This document shows, piece after piece, positions 42,860 to 54,649 of a stretch of DNA of 64,000 nt. The stretch covers positions 2,001,001 through 2,065,000 of the forward strand of contig CM067067.1 in assembly GCA_033980235.1 (NCBI GenBank). Reading direction: 5' to 3'. Position 1 is the stretch's first letter, and every line of letters begins with the position of its first letter. This stretch comes from Diadema setosum. Lineage: Eukaryota; Echinodermata; Echinoidea; Diadematoida; Diadematidae. The notes beneath the pieces were generated by a model. The model did not search any database. It worked only from the letters and a program-made list of their open reading frames with translations, and had not been told where the DNA came from. The position numbers were made by a program, and so were the translations under genes.

Positions 42860-44120
42860 CAAGTCGGATTCATCAGACTGTGATCCAATACACTTCGGTG
42901 GCTGGCCGGATCAAACACACTTTGCTTCCGATGAGTGACCGATGAGAAAAAATCTCTGTGAAATTGGGGTATTACTCAGCTTTTGCTCTGCTGACTTACA
43001 ATGTCTATCTTATCCTTCAAAGGGTTTCATGTATTGTGAGGAAGATGATCCAAACAACAAACCAGGTAACAATGGCTTCTTCTCTTCCAAAGGTTAAAAT
43101 AATGGGGACATGGTGGAGCTTCACACTGTACAAGCAAAAGTGAATCTTTGAAATAATGCTTCCAGCATCTACGGACACCCAATTCAGCTACGGCACTACC
43201 ACGAGAGCCAGATTAAAGGATGGATAAAATGCCTGCAGCAAACCTTGACGTATATGATTGTCAACGATGTCAGCAGATGAAATAAACAGACCAAGAAATG
43301 CCCTGAAAAATCAATCAAAAAGTCTGAGTGTATCAACAGGGGTTGCGCTTCTCAAAGTTACATGAGTCCGTTATCACAGTTGTGACGTTCACACTTCATG
43401 TGCCTTTGTACTTACCTTCATAAAGTGTAATGTCGTTTTATTGGCATTTGTTCACTCCTCTCTCATCAAAGAGACAGACAGACTAAGAAAACTCACCCTC
43501 CCCCCCCCAAAAAAAAAAAAAGATGCAACATGACAGTCCCCAACTAATGTGAAACAACAAGCTTAATGACTAAGATACCCTTTAGAAATAGATCTGTGCA
43601 AATTAGTGAAAAAAATGCTAGTTTTAGACTCCGTTTTAACAAAAGATATAATCAATTATAAATTTCCTTACCACACAGGCTGCCATAGACTTACCACAGA
43701 AATCAACTGTATAATCAATCATAACTCTTCATAAAACAGGGCCCACGTACTGCTAGGCATACAAAATACAGAGAAGGTTAGAGAGGTGTTGAGCCAAAAG
43801 GCATCAGGTTATAATACGTTGGCTGAAAACCAGAAGGGCTTTATCAACATTTTTGGGGGTATTGATTTATTGCTATCGTGTTGTAGAACTCAATCTCCTC
43901 TACATTATGGTGTCAATTTAAAATTATTTTCATTTTCAGCAAAATGTTAAAAATTATAACCACAAGGGTGCTATTTTACCCTACATTTGGAACAATGCTT
44001 TATAAATCTATCCACTCTTGATTTAAAAAACTTTTTATTTCATGAAAATTGATTGTTTCATTTTAACTTATGCTCAAATCTTAGAATGCGATAGTGCCCT
44101 TCTGGCTCTCAGCTGACTAG
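42860..44120. other. low-copy sequence with one dispersed repeat
   Basis: Apart from the repeat at 43218-43330 and a short C run with an A run at 43500-43521, no structure or coding signal is evident. Confidence 0.4.
43218..43330. repeat. 113-bp dispersed repeat, copy 1
   Basis: Shares GATGTCAGCAGATGAAATAA, GGATGGATAAAATGCC and AGTCTGAGTG with 48070-48180 in the same orientation, at roughly 85 percent identity by eye. No terminal inverted repeat was seen; it could be a SINE fragment or an old segmental copy. Confidence 0.8.
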
Positions 44121-44128
44121 TAGAAGAG

Positions 44129-44207
44129 TTAACCTGTTCCATGCTAAATTCTGAAACCCCATAGATTTAATACACGCGACGCCAGGTTCCAGTAGGGAAT
44201 GGGTTAC
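44129..44207. mobile_element. TTAACCTGTTCC micro-MITE, inverted copy
   Basis: Reverse complement of the element at 38276-38355, with a conserved CCCATAGA...TTAATACAC core and CCAGGTTCC. The right TTAA has decayed to TTAC. Confidence 0.8.
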
Positions 44208-44417
44208 CTTGAATGGAAGTAGACTCAATGTCAAAGAGAGGTTTGTGACTGAGCTGGTAGACTGAGCTGGTTCTCTCTGCTCTAGCTCCAGACTGAGCTG
44301 TCATCCTCCAGATGCTCGGTAGTTTACTAGGATAGAACAAAAAACACATTTTGGAGATGATTTTTAGTATCCAAGGTACAAACTATTCAAAATAATATAA
44401 CTTCCAAAGGCTTCTCA

Positions 44418-44560
44418 CGTATTTGTTTATTCATTTATTTATCTATGTATTTATTCATTTATTTATTTACTTATTCATCTAGCTACTTACTTATTGGTTT
44501 TGTTTCAACCAGGTAGCTCTGTCAGTGGCTACAAACTGTTTTCTTAGAGGCCCTAGACAT
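44418..44560 (-). mobile_element. LINE/SINE 3' end with (TTTA)n, inverted
   Basis: On the minus strand GGGCCTCTAAG, then AGAGCTACCTGGTTGAAAC, leads into an imperfect AAATAAATGAAT array. The unique part is a diverged relative of that at 23.5 kb. Confidence 0.55.
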
Positions 44561-44841
44561 ATACATTAAAGATACATGAAAAAATAAGAAAGCAATGCCA
44601 TATAATGCATAATACAGCTACAGTAAACTTACATTACTCCTTTTTTATTAGTATTGAGAAACAGGAGATACATATAACTCCATTTAAAGCATTTGACAAG
44701 TAAAGTGCACATGAAAAAAAAAAAGAGAGAAAAAAAAATCACTTTTCTAAGATGGGAATCACAGAGAAAACAATTTTGCACACCCACAGGAATGACAATT
44801 TATTCACATACATGAACAAACTTTCACAGACACACCAACAA

Positions 44842-44869
44842 AACACACACACACACACACACACACACA
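44842..44869. repeat. (CA)n microsatellite
   Basis: A pure CA array of about 28 bp. Confidence 0.9.
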
Positions 44870-44992
44870 TATTGTACACGCAGCATTCATATGACCCAAA
44901 GGTATTCAAGAATTCTACTCTCACACAATGTCGTGTATTCATATATGTACACATGTATACACAACAAACACAGGCTACTGATATCATACACT

Positions 44993-45458
44993 TAAAGGGG
45001 CATTCCGGACGATTTTCATAATTTGACATCATGTAGTACATAAATCAACAGCTCCATGTACAGATTCATGGAATTTATTGTGGTCCTTGAGCAGAGAAAC
45101 CAATGAATTGAAAATCTTAAACAAATTACACTGAACAGTGTTGATGACATCAGAGCCTCATATATTTCAGAAATGTAGCAGTGTAATTCCATTACAATAC
45201 CGCTTGCTCAACAAGTTCACCTGTGAAAAATCTATGCATGCCTTCTTCTTTTGTTCTGCTTCCTCAAGCCCGAAATCATGCATTCTTATGGTGAGGCTGT
45301 CATGTCATCATCCTTGTTCATTGCAATTTGTTGTAAATTTTGAAAACATTCTCATTCCTTATCCCAATCACTGTAAATTCTAAAACTCTGTACTCAGTTT
45401 GACTAATTTATAGTTGTTCTAATGTATAAGTCTGAAAATCATCCGGAGGTCCCCTTTA
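44993..45458. mobile_element. MITE, TAAAGGGG ends, 466 bp
   Basis: The left end TAAAGGGGCATTCCGGAC and the right end in reverse TAAAGGGGACCTCCGGAT are inverted repeats that continue with GATTTTCA on both sides. TA is the likely target. The interior is not coding. Confidence 0.85.
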
Positions 45459-45469
45459 CCACAATACAC

Positions 45470-46035
45470 CAGTATCCTTGTGATATAAAAAGTAGTTTGA
45501 AATCACGAAAAACGCTGTACAATCTGGAAAGGGTATGACAAATTCTTATGAAAGGGTACTGTCAATGTCAGTAACATTTTCATGCCAGTATCTATTCTCC
45601 TCTCAGCTCTACTGATCATAAAAGTCAATGTATTCATAGGTTCCCCGACTCGGTATTAGCTTAGCGGCAAACAAACGATGGATTTGGGAAGAATAAAACT
45701 TTATTTTTTCTGTTAAACTCCCCTGCATGGTGCCCCTATGTCTGTGCTGCTAAATCCTTTGAGGCATATGGCAACATCATCTAAAGCTTATGTGATTTAC
45801 GGCAGATTTCTGCTATGGAATCTGCAACTACTTTGATTTTCCTTCTAAGTTAAACATATACTTTGAGAAAGGTTTCCGTACAAGGTCAGAAGATGATAAC
45901 TTCATTTTTTTCAAGAAAATCAAGAAAACACAGAAACAGAGAAAAGGCGAAATGTGACTTTGCATCTCCACACCAACATGGAGTCAGAATATAGGAATTT
46001 TAAGTCACATTCTGAGATTCCAAGCTGTCAAGTGA
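45470..46035. other. low-copy sequence, no gene seen
   Basis: No frame or repeat recognised. Confidence 0.4.
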
Positions 46036-46040
46036 TAATA

Positions 46041-46291
46041 CTGTGTACGCCATATATACATACACTGTAGCGAATCTAAATTTTTCGCAAATTGGGACTT
46101 CCTGACAATTTTGCGAGTGGTTAAATGTGAGAATGTGGAGTACAGGAATAAACAGAGACACATGTGTGAGCACTTCACGTTCATATCTGCATCAGAGATG
46201 ATAATTTCACGGGTTGTTAAATTCGCAGATTGCACGCAGCTCACGAACTTTGCGAAAATAAAAAACCTTGCAAAATATCCACCGTATACAG
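46041..46291. mobile_element. CTGTGTACGCC MITE, copy 2
   Basis: Same ends and interior words as 40751-40990 (CTGTGTACGCCATATAT; AAAATAAAAA and CCTTGC near the right end), with TA at 46039-46040 and 46292-46293. It contains indels relative to copy 1. Confidence 0.85.
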
Positions 46292-47039
46292 TACCTTACC
46301 TTCCAAATACATGATCAATCAAAAACAAAAATCAAACTTTGAGAAACAAGCTTTGCAGTTAAGGCTGTATTTAGGTACAATAAGTAAATCTTTATTGTAC
46401 ATGTATGTTGATCATAAAATAGATTTACAGCACCATGGCAACCACTGTCAAGGGACTACCAGATTAACCTAAAACTTTATACACTTGCTAAGATCATTCT
46501 ATTCATGATTATATCAAAGTATCATTGCTGCAGCTGATAAACTTTAATGTTTTTGTAAGGTTTCTACGCACATTACTTTTTTTTCACACTTCATGGATTG
46601 GAAAATAGAGGAAACTTACCCCCGAGACAAATAAAAACTGTCTTTTACAAACATTATTTACACTTTAGTCTATGCTTCATAACAAAACCGAACGTCCGAT
46701 TCAGCTAAATTGACCTGCAATGCATATATTCAAGTATAATGGAACATTAATCCGTTTGACTGTTTGCACACAAATGATTTATTGTTTGAAAGGATAGTAC
46801 ATATGCTGATGTCTCATTACTTCGTGAAAGGAACTGTTCACCGTCTGCTTATCACATAAAGAAGAACTAGTTGCAGCATTAGTAAGAGGTAAACTCTTCT
46901 AGAAAAACATCTGATATGACAGTTGAATTATTGTTCCACCTGAAAAGAGCCTCTTTGAGTTGGAGTGGGGTTGAGTCTGAATGTCTGCCTCTGAAAGAAT
47001 GCCTAGGAATTGTTGGATTGTAAAGAGACTGCTTTAAAT

Positions 47040-47112
47040 ATCCAGTAACATGGGGATTCATGGGTGGCCCAATTCATCTGCTGCGCACGGGGGTACATTT
47101 GAAAGCCATAAA
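47040..47112. mobile_element. MITE fragment related to 58.2 kb
   Basis: GGGATTCATGGGTGGCC and GGGGTACATTTGAAA match, in inverted orientation, the right end of the element at 57848-58228. Only one end is present. Confidence 0.75.
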
Positions 47113-47446
47113 AGAGTACTGGTCAGCAAATATATGCATCAAAGCAAATGCTCACTGGTAACAGTCGACTCCAGGCGAGATTCTTTGGCCATGTGCGTAC
47201 TTACATAGAGGTCAGTGATAAAACTGCATAATTTGTTGTGGGGATTCTCAAATGTATCTAAACTGGGCCAACCTTCCCACTGCATGGAATCCCCACACTA
47301 CAGGGGTCTCCAATACTTCAAACAACAAATGAGCAAAGCTGTCACAAAGTGATATAGTATCCACTATAGTAAATGCACCAAACTTGATGACAATCTGACT
47401 TCATATTCAAATTCATGAAATTCTTGCATCAGTTGTTTTGATATTT

Positions 47447-47583
47447 TTGCAACTGATTGACAAATTGCACTACAATGACATAAATAAGCACCCACTTGAT
47501 CAGTGCTTCAGTAGTAGCTGTGCCAAATGAATTCAATTCAGTGCTTATTTACATCGATGTAGGGCAATTTGTCATCAGTTGTA
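47447..47583. repeat. 137-bp inverted repeat
   Basis: Arms of about 43 bp (47447-47490 and 47542-47583) pair with a few mismatches around a loop of about 50 bp. Shared core words are GACAAATTGC and ATAAATAAGC. It may be a small MITE; no target duplication is evident. Confidence 0.8.
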
Positions 47584-48069
47584 ATCTGGCTAATATGAGA
47601 GTACTACGCTACAAAAAGTAGCTTTCGGCAAATGAAAAGCTGGTAAGCCAAACATGTGTCCCATCAATTCTTGGGTCAATTGTGCTGAGAAATTTTCATT
47701 TTGTAATGATAAAATTGACAACTCAGTTGGGTATTCTGTATTGGATAATATTGGATGATACTGAGCTGAATTGATAAAATGCACAAAATCAGAAAAAAAG
47801 AGAATTTATTGTAATTTGGCAATTTCAAACAGAAACACAACTTATATTTCTTTCAAGATGAGTTGCCAGGTCAATGATTAGTTACAAATAAAGTGATTAG
47901 AGGCTTTGATAATCCTGCATCCAATGTAAACAATGATATAAGAGCACAGTAAGTCTCTGATCCTCTAATTGCACCTTATGAAATACTGGCAGTTAACAGA
48001 AATATCACAAAAGATACAGCAATAAAAAAAAAAAGAAAAAAAAAGAAGAGGGGAATAGTTTCTTGGACT

Positions 48070-48180
48070 GGATGGATAAAATGCCTCCAGCAACCTTGAC
48101 GTACATGGTTGTCAGTGATGTCAGCAGATGAAATAAACAGACGAACAAATGCTCTGAGAATCAATCAAAGAGTCTGAGTG
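48070..48180. repeat. 113-bp dispersed repeat, copy 2
   Basis: Direct copy of 43218-43330; see that entry for shared words. Confidence 0.8.
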
Positions 48181-48481
48181 ACAAACCAGGAGGTGGGCTT
48201 ATCATAGCTACAGGCAGAAAATGGTGTCGGAACTACGCAATACCTTATCTTCTCATTGAATGTTGAAAATGGGTGTGTCAAAGAGAGCTGTCCTTGGATT
48301 CATTCATGACAGCTCTGATTCCCTTTAAATGTATACAATGAGTCTCCTCCTATATAAAGCTGTGGTGACATCTATGATCATATCCATATGTAATATCAAT
48401 AATCAAAGCATGTTCACTGCGTATGAGGTACTCTTTAACTCTTATGCTTTGAGGTCTGATTGGCACTTTGGCAGGGTACAA

Positions 48482-48648
48482 CAACATTTGCTCCTGCATG
48501 CTATGGCAAACAAAAATTCTAACCGCAAACATTACCCTAAACCTAATCCTAATCTTCACATGAAACTAAGCCTAAACCCTATCACAACCCTAACCCTAAC
48601 TCCTTGGAGAAAATAAAACCAGAGCAATTGTTGCAGGATCAAATGTTG
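48482..48648. mobile_element. inverted-repeat element with telomere-like core
   Basis: CAACATTTGCTCCTGCA at 48482-48498 and its near reverse complement TGCAGGATCAAATGTTG at 48632-48648 flank a stretch of degenerate CCTAAA/CCTAAT/CCCTAAC units (48532-48600). The core is TTAGGG-type telomere-like sequence, but it is bounded as an element and not as a chromosome-end remnant. Confidence 0.75.
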
Positions 48649-48654
48649 CATCAT

Positions 48655-50125
48655 CGATTGACAGGAAACTGCATTGTGTTGCACACTGTCCAAAATCCTA
48701 GGCATAGACAAAGATCATATCCATGTCTCTTCTTGATAAGAAATCAAAAGTCTGAGCTACACAGTAAGTAATGCCAACCAGTGTGTAAGCTTATCGTGTT
48801 ATATTGCTAGTTATAAATAAGGTTGCACTGAATAAAAACAATAACCGATTTGTAAAAAGGACACATTTGTCAATGAGGGTGGTTGGATTTAACCCTTTTG
48901 TGTAATAGACAGAGTTGTTTGAATGGAAAATTAGTTTTACGGTGTGATATGTTACCTTATGTAGACAATTTTTTTAGTGACAGCATGATTTCAGAACTTT
49001 GCTTCTCTCTCTCCATCCATTTGACTAACATACAACTTCAGTCAACGGACTTAGACAATTTCTTTAATCATGAATTCCACCACAGTTTTACATCTAGTGT
49101 CTTTCACGTCTCAGACAACTGGATGGGCAAAGCCCCAAACCTAATTTTGAGCCAGGAGAAGTCCATTGTTGAAAGCACAGAATGTTAAAAGGAATTTCCA
49201 CTCTGAATCAAGGGGGAATTCCGGTACCGGTATATGAAACATGGATGACAGGTCATGTGTAGGTCATCTCCTTTCCTATTAGCAGGCACACTCATAAACT
49301 CTGAAGTAGAGGCTATGGCTCACACAAGACTGTGTGAAAGCAGACTTCTATTCCACTTTATGATCTCTACATCCCCCCCCCCCCCCCCCGAGATATATAG
49401 TTTCCACGTAGCGCTTCAATTCTTCATTCCTCTATGGACTCAATTAGACATCTCAACAACGACGAGAATGCATCTCCAAGCCACTCACTTCAAAACATAG
49501 TTTTATGCTACAGACATCCTACATTTAAACAAAGCATGTGGAGCATCCTTTGAAGTGAGAGTCATTGGCCCGGAGATAAACCACTTGTTTGTTGCCTTTG
49601 TTTTCCACAGAAACTCACTGTTCTCCCTCATTTCTTCAGATATTCATTCACAATTTAATCATGAAACCTTACAAATTAATTACCTACTGTAGGTACAAGT
49701 AGCATAACTGAATTGAACTGAATGAGATTCAAAGGCACACTTACGTGTAGACATAAAACAACTTTGTCAAGTCATTTACTTCACTCTGTTTCTATATAAA
49801 AATGCTCCAGGGTCATTTGAGATTAACCTTTGACCCTCACTTGAACGTAACTTTGCCAAGCATTCTCTCTTCTCTCTCGTACTCTTGTAGATCATGACCA
49901 ATAATGCCTATGAGTGGTTTGTTCATCTGGGTCTCTGTGTATTTTACAGAGACATTTGAAAATACATATTGCATTTTAAGCCTAAGTGTGCTTTCATCAC
50001 TAAATTTACAACAGAAAACTAGTTGTCAGTGAATAGAGATTAACTAATCCCCTAATCCCTATTGTGACATCATGGCCTTCCTGTTGGACTGAGGCACATT
50101 GTTAACCTTGAATGGGCTTGCTAAC
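48655..50125. other. low-copy sequence, no gene seen
   Basis: A 17-base C run at 49373-49389. Frames up to 101 codons (48883-49188) are unrecognised. Confidence 0.4.
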
Positions 50126-50130
50126 TGCAG

Positions 50131-50346
50131 ACTGTAAAGCAAGAAATATTCAAGGCATGAAATTTTGCGAATTGGAGCTGACATCCTTTTTTGCAGCATG
50201 AGATTTTCAAAAATTGTTCCTGGCATTCAAAGCATATAGCGTAGACAAGAACTTTGGCTTGTATTTTTAATCAAATGAATCTTTGCTCAATATTGCAAAA
50301 TTCCCCAAATTAAAATGCACATTAAAATTTCTGGTTTTACAGTATA
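50131..50346. mobile_element. CTGTAAAGC MITE, copy 2
   Basis: Homologous to 37552-37748 along its length (ends CTGTAAAGC and GTTTTACAG, shared AATTGGAGCTGAC, AAATTAAAATGCAC). The right TA is kept; the left has mutated. Confidence 0.85.
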
Positions 50347-51289
50347 CAGCCACGTCAAGCTCTGGGTGGATTTCTGATTGCTGGTGAAAAGGATTGGTAA
50401 GTTGAAGAATTACCTTGGCATGTACAGAGTTACAGCAATGACAGTTACTATGACAACAATTAAAATGGCCACTAACTGGCAGCTTTCATGCATAGCTACG
50501 GGAACAGCACTCATGATGAGTTTCGCAAGTAATTACAAGAGTGATAACTTGGAGCCCTGATATTCACTATTTGAATAGCAACAATAAGTTGAATGTTTCC
50601 ATATCTACTGCTGATAGCAGGATGCTGGTGTGAAAATGATGCCAGTATTTTCTTTTGTTTCCCACCAATGCTGAAGGATGGGACTGAAAAAAAAAATGCA
50701 ATCATTAAGTTGTGTAAGAATGGACCCACAGACTTCTAATTTCAAGCCATTATTCATTTTCCTTATATGAACTGATTGCTTAATTTCACCAATAGCAGAC
50801 CACCCCTCGGCAAAGAAGTCAGCAATGAATAGCAAGTGCTCAACAGATATTTTTAACACAAACTGAAAAACAGTAATTAGTACCATAAAAAAAACAACAT
50901 GCTCAAAATTCCATAGTATTTCTATATAATCACACTGATCACATTACAGTACATCACAAATTGAAATTAAACATTGAGAATTGGCAAAGGGGGAAAAAAA
51001 AACTAAAAGCACTGACTACATGTAGTACTGATACACTTCTTGGAATTCTTTCGTATGACTCAGTACATCATTGGTTCATACTTGGCATGGTCATTATGAC
51101 AATGATGTCTCATCAATACAAGTATCAGAGGGCTGTGCAACCTATTATTCCTGGAGCTATCTAGATCTTCGGCCCACAACCTTTCCTCAGTAGCAAGATA
51201 ACTGGGTAGTATTTTCATTGAATGAACTTTGAATTCCTCTATAAAGTGTGCTCTGTACTATTTTACTTGTGGTTTCTTGGTATCTCACA

Positions 51290-51345
51290 AAGAGTTAAAA
51301 GCCCAATCCTCATCTCCACCAATACTATACCATCCTTTAAGTCTT
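51290..51345. mobile_element. diverged MITE end, related to 57.8 kb
   Basis: AATCCTCATCTCCACC followed by AATACTATACCATCCTTTAA resembles AATCCCCACCTCAACC and the following right end at 57.81-57.85 kb. Only one end is visible. Confidence 0.4.
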
Positions 51346-51349
51346 CTTT

Positions 51350-52585
51350 GGCTCATTCCCTCCCCCAACCTCCCCCCACCCCCCCCCCCCAAAAAAAAAG
51401 AGTCTAAGGATTGTCTGTCGGCATTCTGACGACTCCACAAGTTATAAGGGACCAGACTGATCAAATAGGACATATTTTGCCACTAGATTTTGTTAAAGTT
51501 GATATTCTATAACTTGGCTATTGCACAAAACAATATACATTTGCCATGTGCTGGTGTTGTAGGCTCTGCCTTTCATTGGTGACACATAACATCATATGCC
51601 CCAATCACTCACAAGCACATGCAAAGATTTTCACAGTATGTTTACCAACCACTGTCCAGATTCCACTTTTTTTTCTGTCCACAAAATTTCTTTGAAATCA
51701 GAATGATAAAAAGATTAATTAATGAACAAAGAATGAAAAGAAGGTGGTATGATGGCATGCGAGAGTGTGACGCAACAGATGAAGGAGAGAAAAAATGATA
51801 GAGAGAAAAAAAAATAAAAAAGTTGCAGCACAAGGAAACAAACAAATGTCAGCTCTGGAGAATGCAGACTCTTTAGACGTCATACAGAAATGTTAATTGA
51901 ATTCAAAAGCTGTTTTGAGTACACTGCGAGGCATTGCGATCCTTAGGATACTTCAGGCCAGATGATAACAACACTGGCCGTATGATGTCGTGCACGTCCA
52001 CATAGGTATGCCAAATGTCACCATTTGCATATTTGCCTTGCAGGGGGAAAAAAAAAAACCTCCCAAATTTCATTCCTGCGTGGGTCTTCCATAAGAATTT
52101 TCAAGTTACCTGAGCAGCCCCCCCTATTTGGCAGAGAATTGGGCGGCCTTGGACAGAAATAGAATCAATTTTACTCCATATTGTGTGTCATGAGGCAAAA
52201 AATGGAAACAACACTGAGTCTTTTCTAGAGTTTCTGAAGCCCTGCAACAGCCTGCTAATGAGAGTTATTACCATCACTGAGAATATCAGATTACATTGTG
52301 CAGCTATAAAAAGATGCATTATTAAAATGAGTGCTCAATCTAAATTGGGTTTGACTTAAAGTGCCACTACACTCTAAAAATAGCATCTAATAACATTCTG
52401 ATACATACTTTCCTCTCGTGGGCAGAAAAACAAGAAGCAAAATTGATAGATGAGGTCCTTGTAACTACTTTTGACAAATTTTCCAATACCTGATTACGCT
52501 TGGAATAGAAAGACAGTGTGGGTGAAATCCTATTGTCTACATAAAACTGTTCAATAAACCAAAGTAGAGTGGGCAACTCTTTCCT
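51350..52585. other. low-copy sequence, no gene seen
   Basis: A 12-base C run at 51379-51390 followed by an A run; A-rich patches near 51780-51830. No coding signal. Confidence 0.4.
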
Positions 52586-52589
52586 ATGT

Positions 52590-52690
52590 TTCAGTTTCAG
52601 TTCAATGACATTTATTTCCAGCAAGCATGGACATAGGTACACATCACAATACATCATTCTAAACCATGCCGGGGCAAAACTCTCGATGGA
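52590..52690 (-). mobile_element. LINE 3' end with CTGAAA tail, inverted
   Basis: Minus strand: GTTTTGCCCCGGCATGG..., then GGAAATAAATGTCATTGAA and CTGAAA units. The organisation (GC-rich CCCCGG patch, AATAAA-type motif, ATTGTCATT-like tail) mirrors the 3' end of the LINE at 4.4 kb, so it may be a relative. Confidence 0.6.
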
Positions 52691-52699
52691 AAACAAAAT

Positions 52700-54425
52700 T
52701 GTGGCATCAGTATGGGTACAAAATCATGATAGGTAAAGACACACACAAAAAAGATAGGGATAAAAAAAAGGCCAGAGACATAGAATATTGAGAGTGAAAG
52801 GCTGTCTTATGACACTGTAATTCACCGCCACTGCACATTCCATTCAGAATGTTTCCTTTAAGATGATCCTTGGGGAATTTATTGAGAGATATGAGTTTAA
52901 ATAATCACTTCCTGAAAATGTGCAATATACAGTCACTAGAGTGTTCTGACTTTAGAGTGCTAGATGCTCAGGTTTTCAAAGTTAGTGAATCACAACACAG
53001 GCAGACAAGAAGGAGAAGAAGAAGTAATAAGAAAAAAAGTTGCCCCACTTCTAGGCACAATGAACTGCAAAAATGCGTAAAACACTTTAAGTCGGTACCT
53101 CTGCGAATTCTTTTCTTCCGTGTAAGTTGATATGCTCTCCCATTATGCTGCATCACATTCCCATCTGTGCATGGCTCACCACATCGATGGCGAAGTGCAA
53201 CTAATGCCATTCTTGGAAAGGCAACAGGATTGGAACGGTCATGAATATTACGACCCCGTCGTCCCAGAAACCATGAGCAAATTCTTGGTCAGCACAAAGA
53301 TGAAGAAAGGTGGATGAAAGCGCATGAAATAAAGGGTCTTCCTGCTGTCAAAATGTTACTTTTAAAATGATGGTAACCAAGGGTTGTTTACCTTCACGGT
53401 AAAAGAGAAATGTTGGGGGAGGGGGGAGGGGCAGCCCCTGAAACATGTGACATATTGAACCAAATGTCAGAGTGCGCTTTCTTTATTTGATTGGTACATT
53501 ATATCTGCCATCAGTCCCGAGCCTCTGAAAATTATTTTCACACTAGAAATGGTGACTGGTATACCTCTACTATATCACATTATTCTCCCGAAAGTACTAC
53601 AGTACATTTTGCTGATGGTGAAATGACAAATTCACATGTCTTGTCAGAAAAGGCAAAGTAACAAGGTTGATACCTTATATAAGTATCAGATTATCTTAAA
53701 TACTTATGTGTGGGATTTGAGTGATATTTTGCTGAGTACACAATAATCAAGCAAAATATTGCTGAAACTCCATGGTAGATGGTGTAAAAAAAACTGCAAG
53801 CTCTTTGTCCAAGAAAGGCAAGTTGATTAAAATCACCAGATCTATCCCCACAGAAATGACATCAAATACTAGAAGCCACTTCATTGCTCATGTAGGTGGT
53901 GTCCACGTTTGTGTCCAGTTGTTATTGTAGTTGTTTCTCTCAAGAGTGAATGAGAAAGACAGAGAGTGAGAGAGTGAGATTGAAGACTTATCGCGCCAAA
54001 GTTCCTAATGGGTTCTGTTACTTGATCTGTTGTTTATTCTACCATCAAGTCAGGGAAGTTGATCCTAACCTCTGAGTCACTCATATAAATGCAAATCCAG
54101 AGAAATCTCTCTCTGTGCCCAACTGCCCTTTAAACTGACACCTACTAGCAGTAGTTACAAAAGATACCAGTGTCAAACACATTGTCAAGTATAAAAATTG
54201 GGTGAATACACCAATACTTTGGAATTCAGCAGACAATAATGATAATCCATAACGAGTATCAAACAGTGCATTGTGGTCTTTGTATGAGAACATACAGCAT
54301 TCAATGGTTAGAATCTGACTATACGTATATCATGTCTGGGTACATATCAGTGGCTAAAAGCACACTATAACAGCAAGTATTCTCTCTACACAAAGTTATC
54401 AGCACTCAAAATGTAGCCTCCAGTT
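52700..54425. other. low-copy sequence, weak coding-like patch only
   Basis: Around 53165-53310 several frames on both strands stay open and local GC rises, but no domain or splice context could be identified. Confidence 0.35.
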
Positions 54426-54429
54426 ACGT

Positions 54430-54645
54430 GTAGCGGTCAGTGGTTGAATATGCATGGTAGCCTGAATCTACTCAGATGTGGTCAGAGTTTGACTACAGTT
54501 TGTGGCCAGAATCACATAATCTACTGTGGTCAAACTCTCTCTGACTGTGTGTGGTGGCCCAATCTTATTTACTTGTGGTCAGCATCAGTGGCTAACACTG
54601 GCTAAACTCTGTCTATCTCATGCAGCCAGTGTCTGACTACATAAA
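54430..54645. repeat. degenerate 24-bp tandem array
   Basis: GTGGTC/GTGGCC-type starts recur at 54478, 54502, 54526, 54551 and 54575 (spacings 24, 24, 25, 24), with weaker units on either side. The units are otherwise divergent, so the array is old. Confidence 0.65.
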
Positions 54646-54649
54646 ATGG

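Noticed and set aside
43023..43065. 43-bp exon-like segment between an acceptor-like and a CAG/GTAACA donor-like site
   Set aside because: Too short, two frames stay open, and no neighbouring exon or homology supports it.
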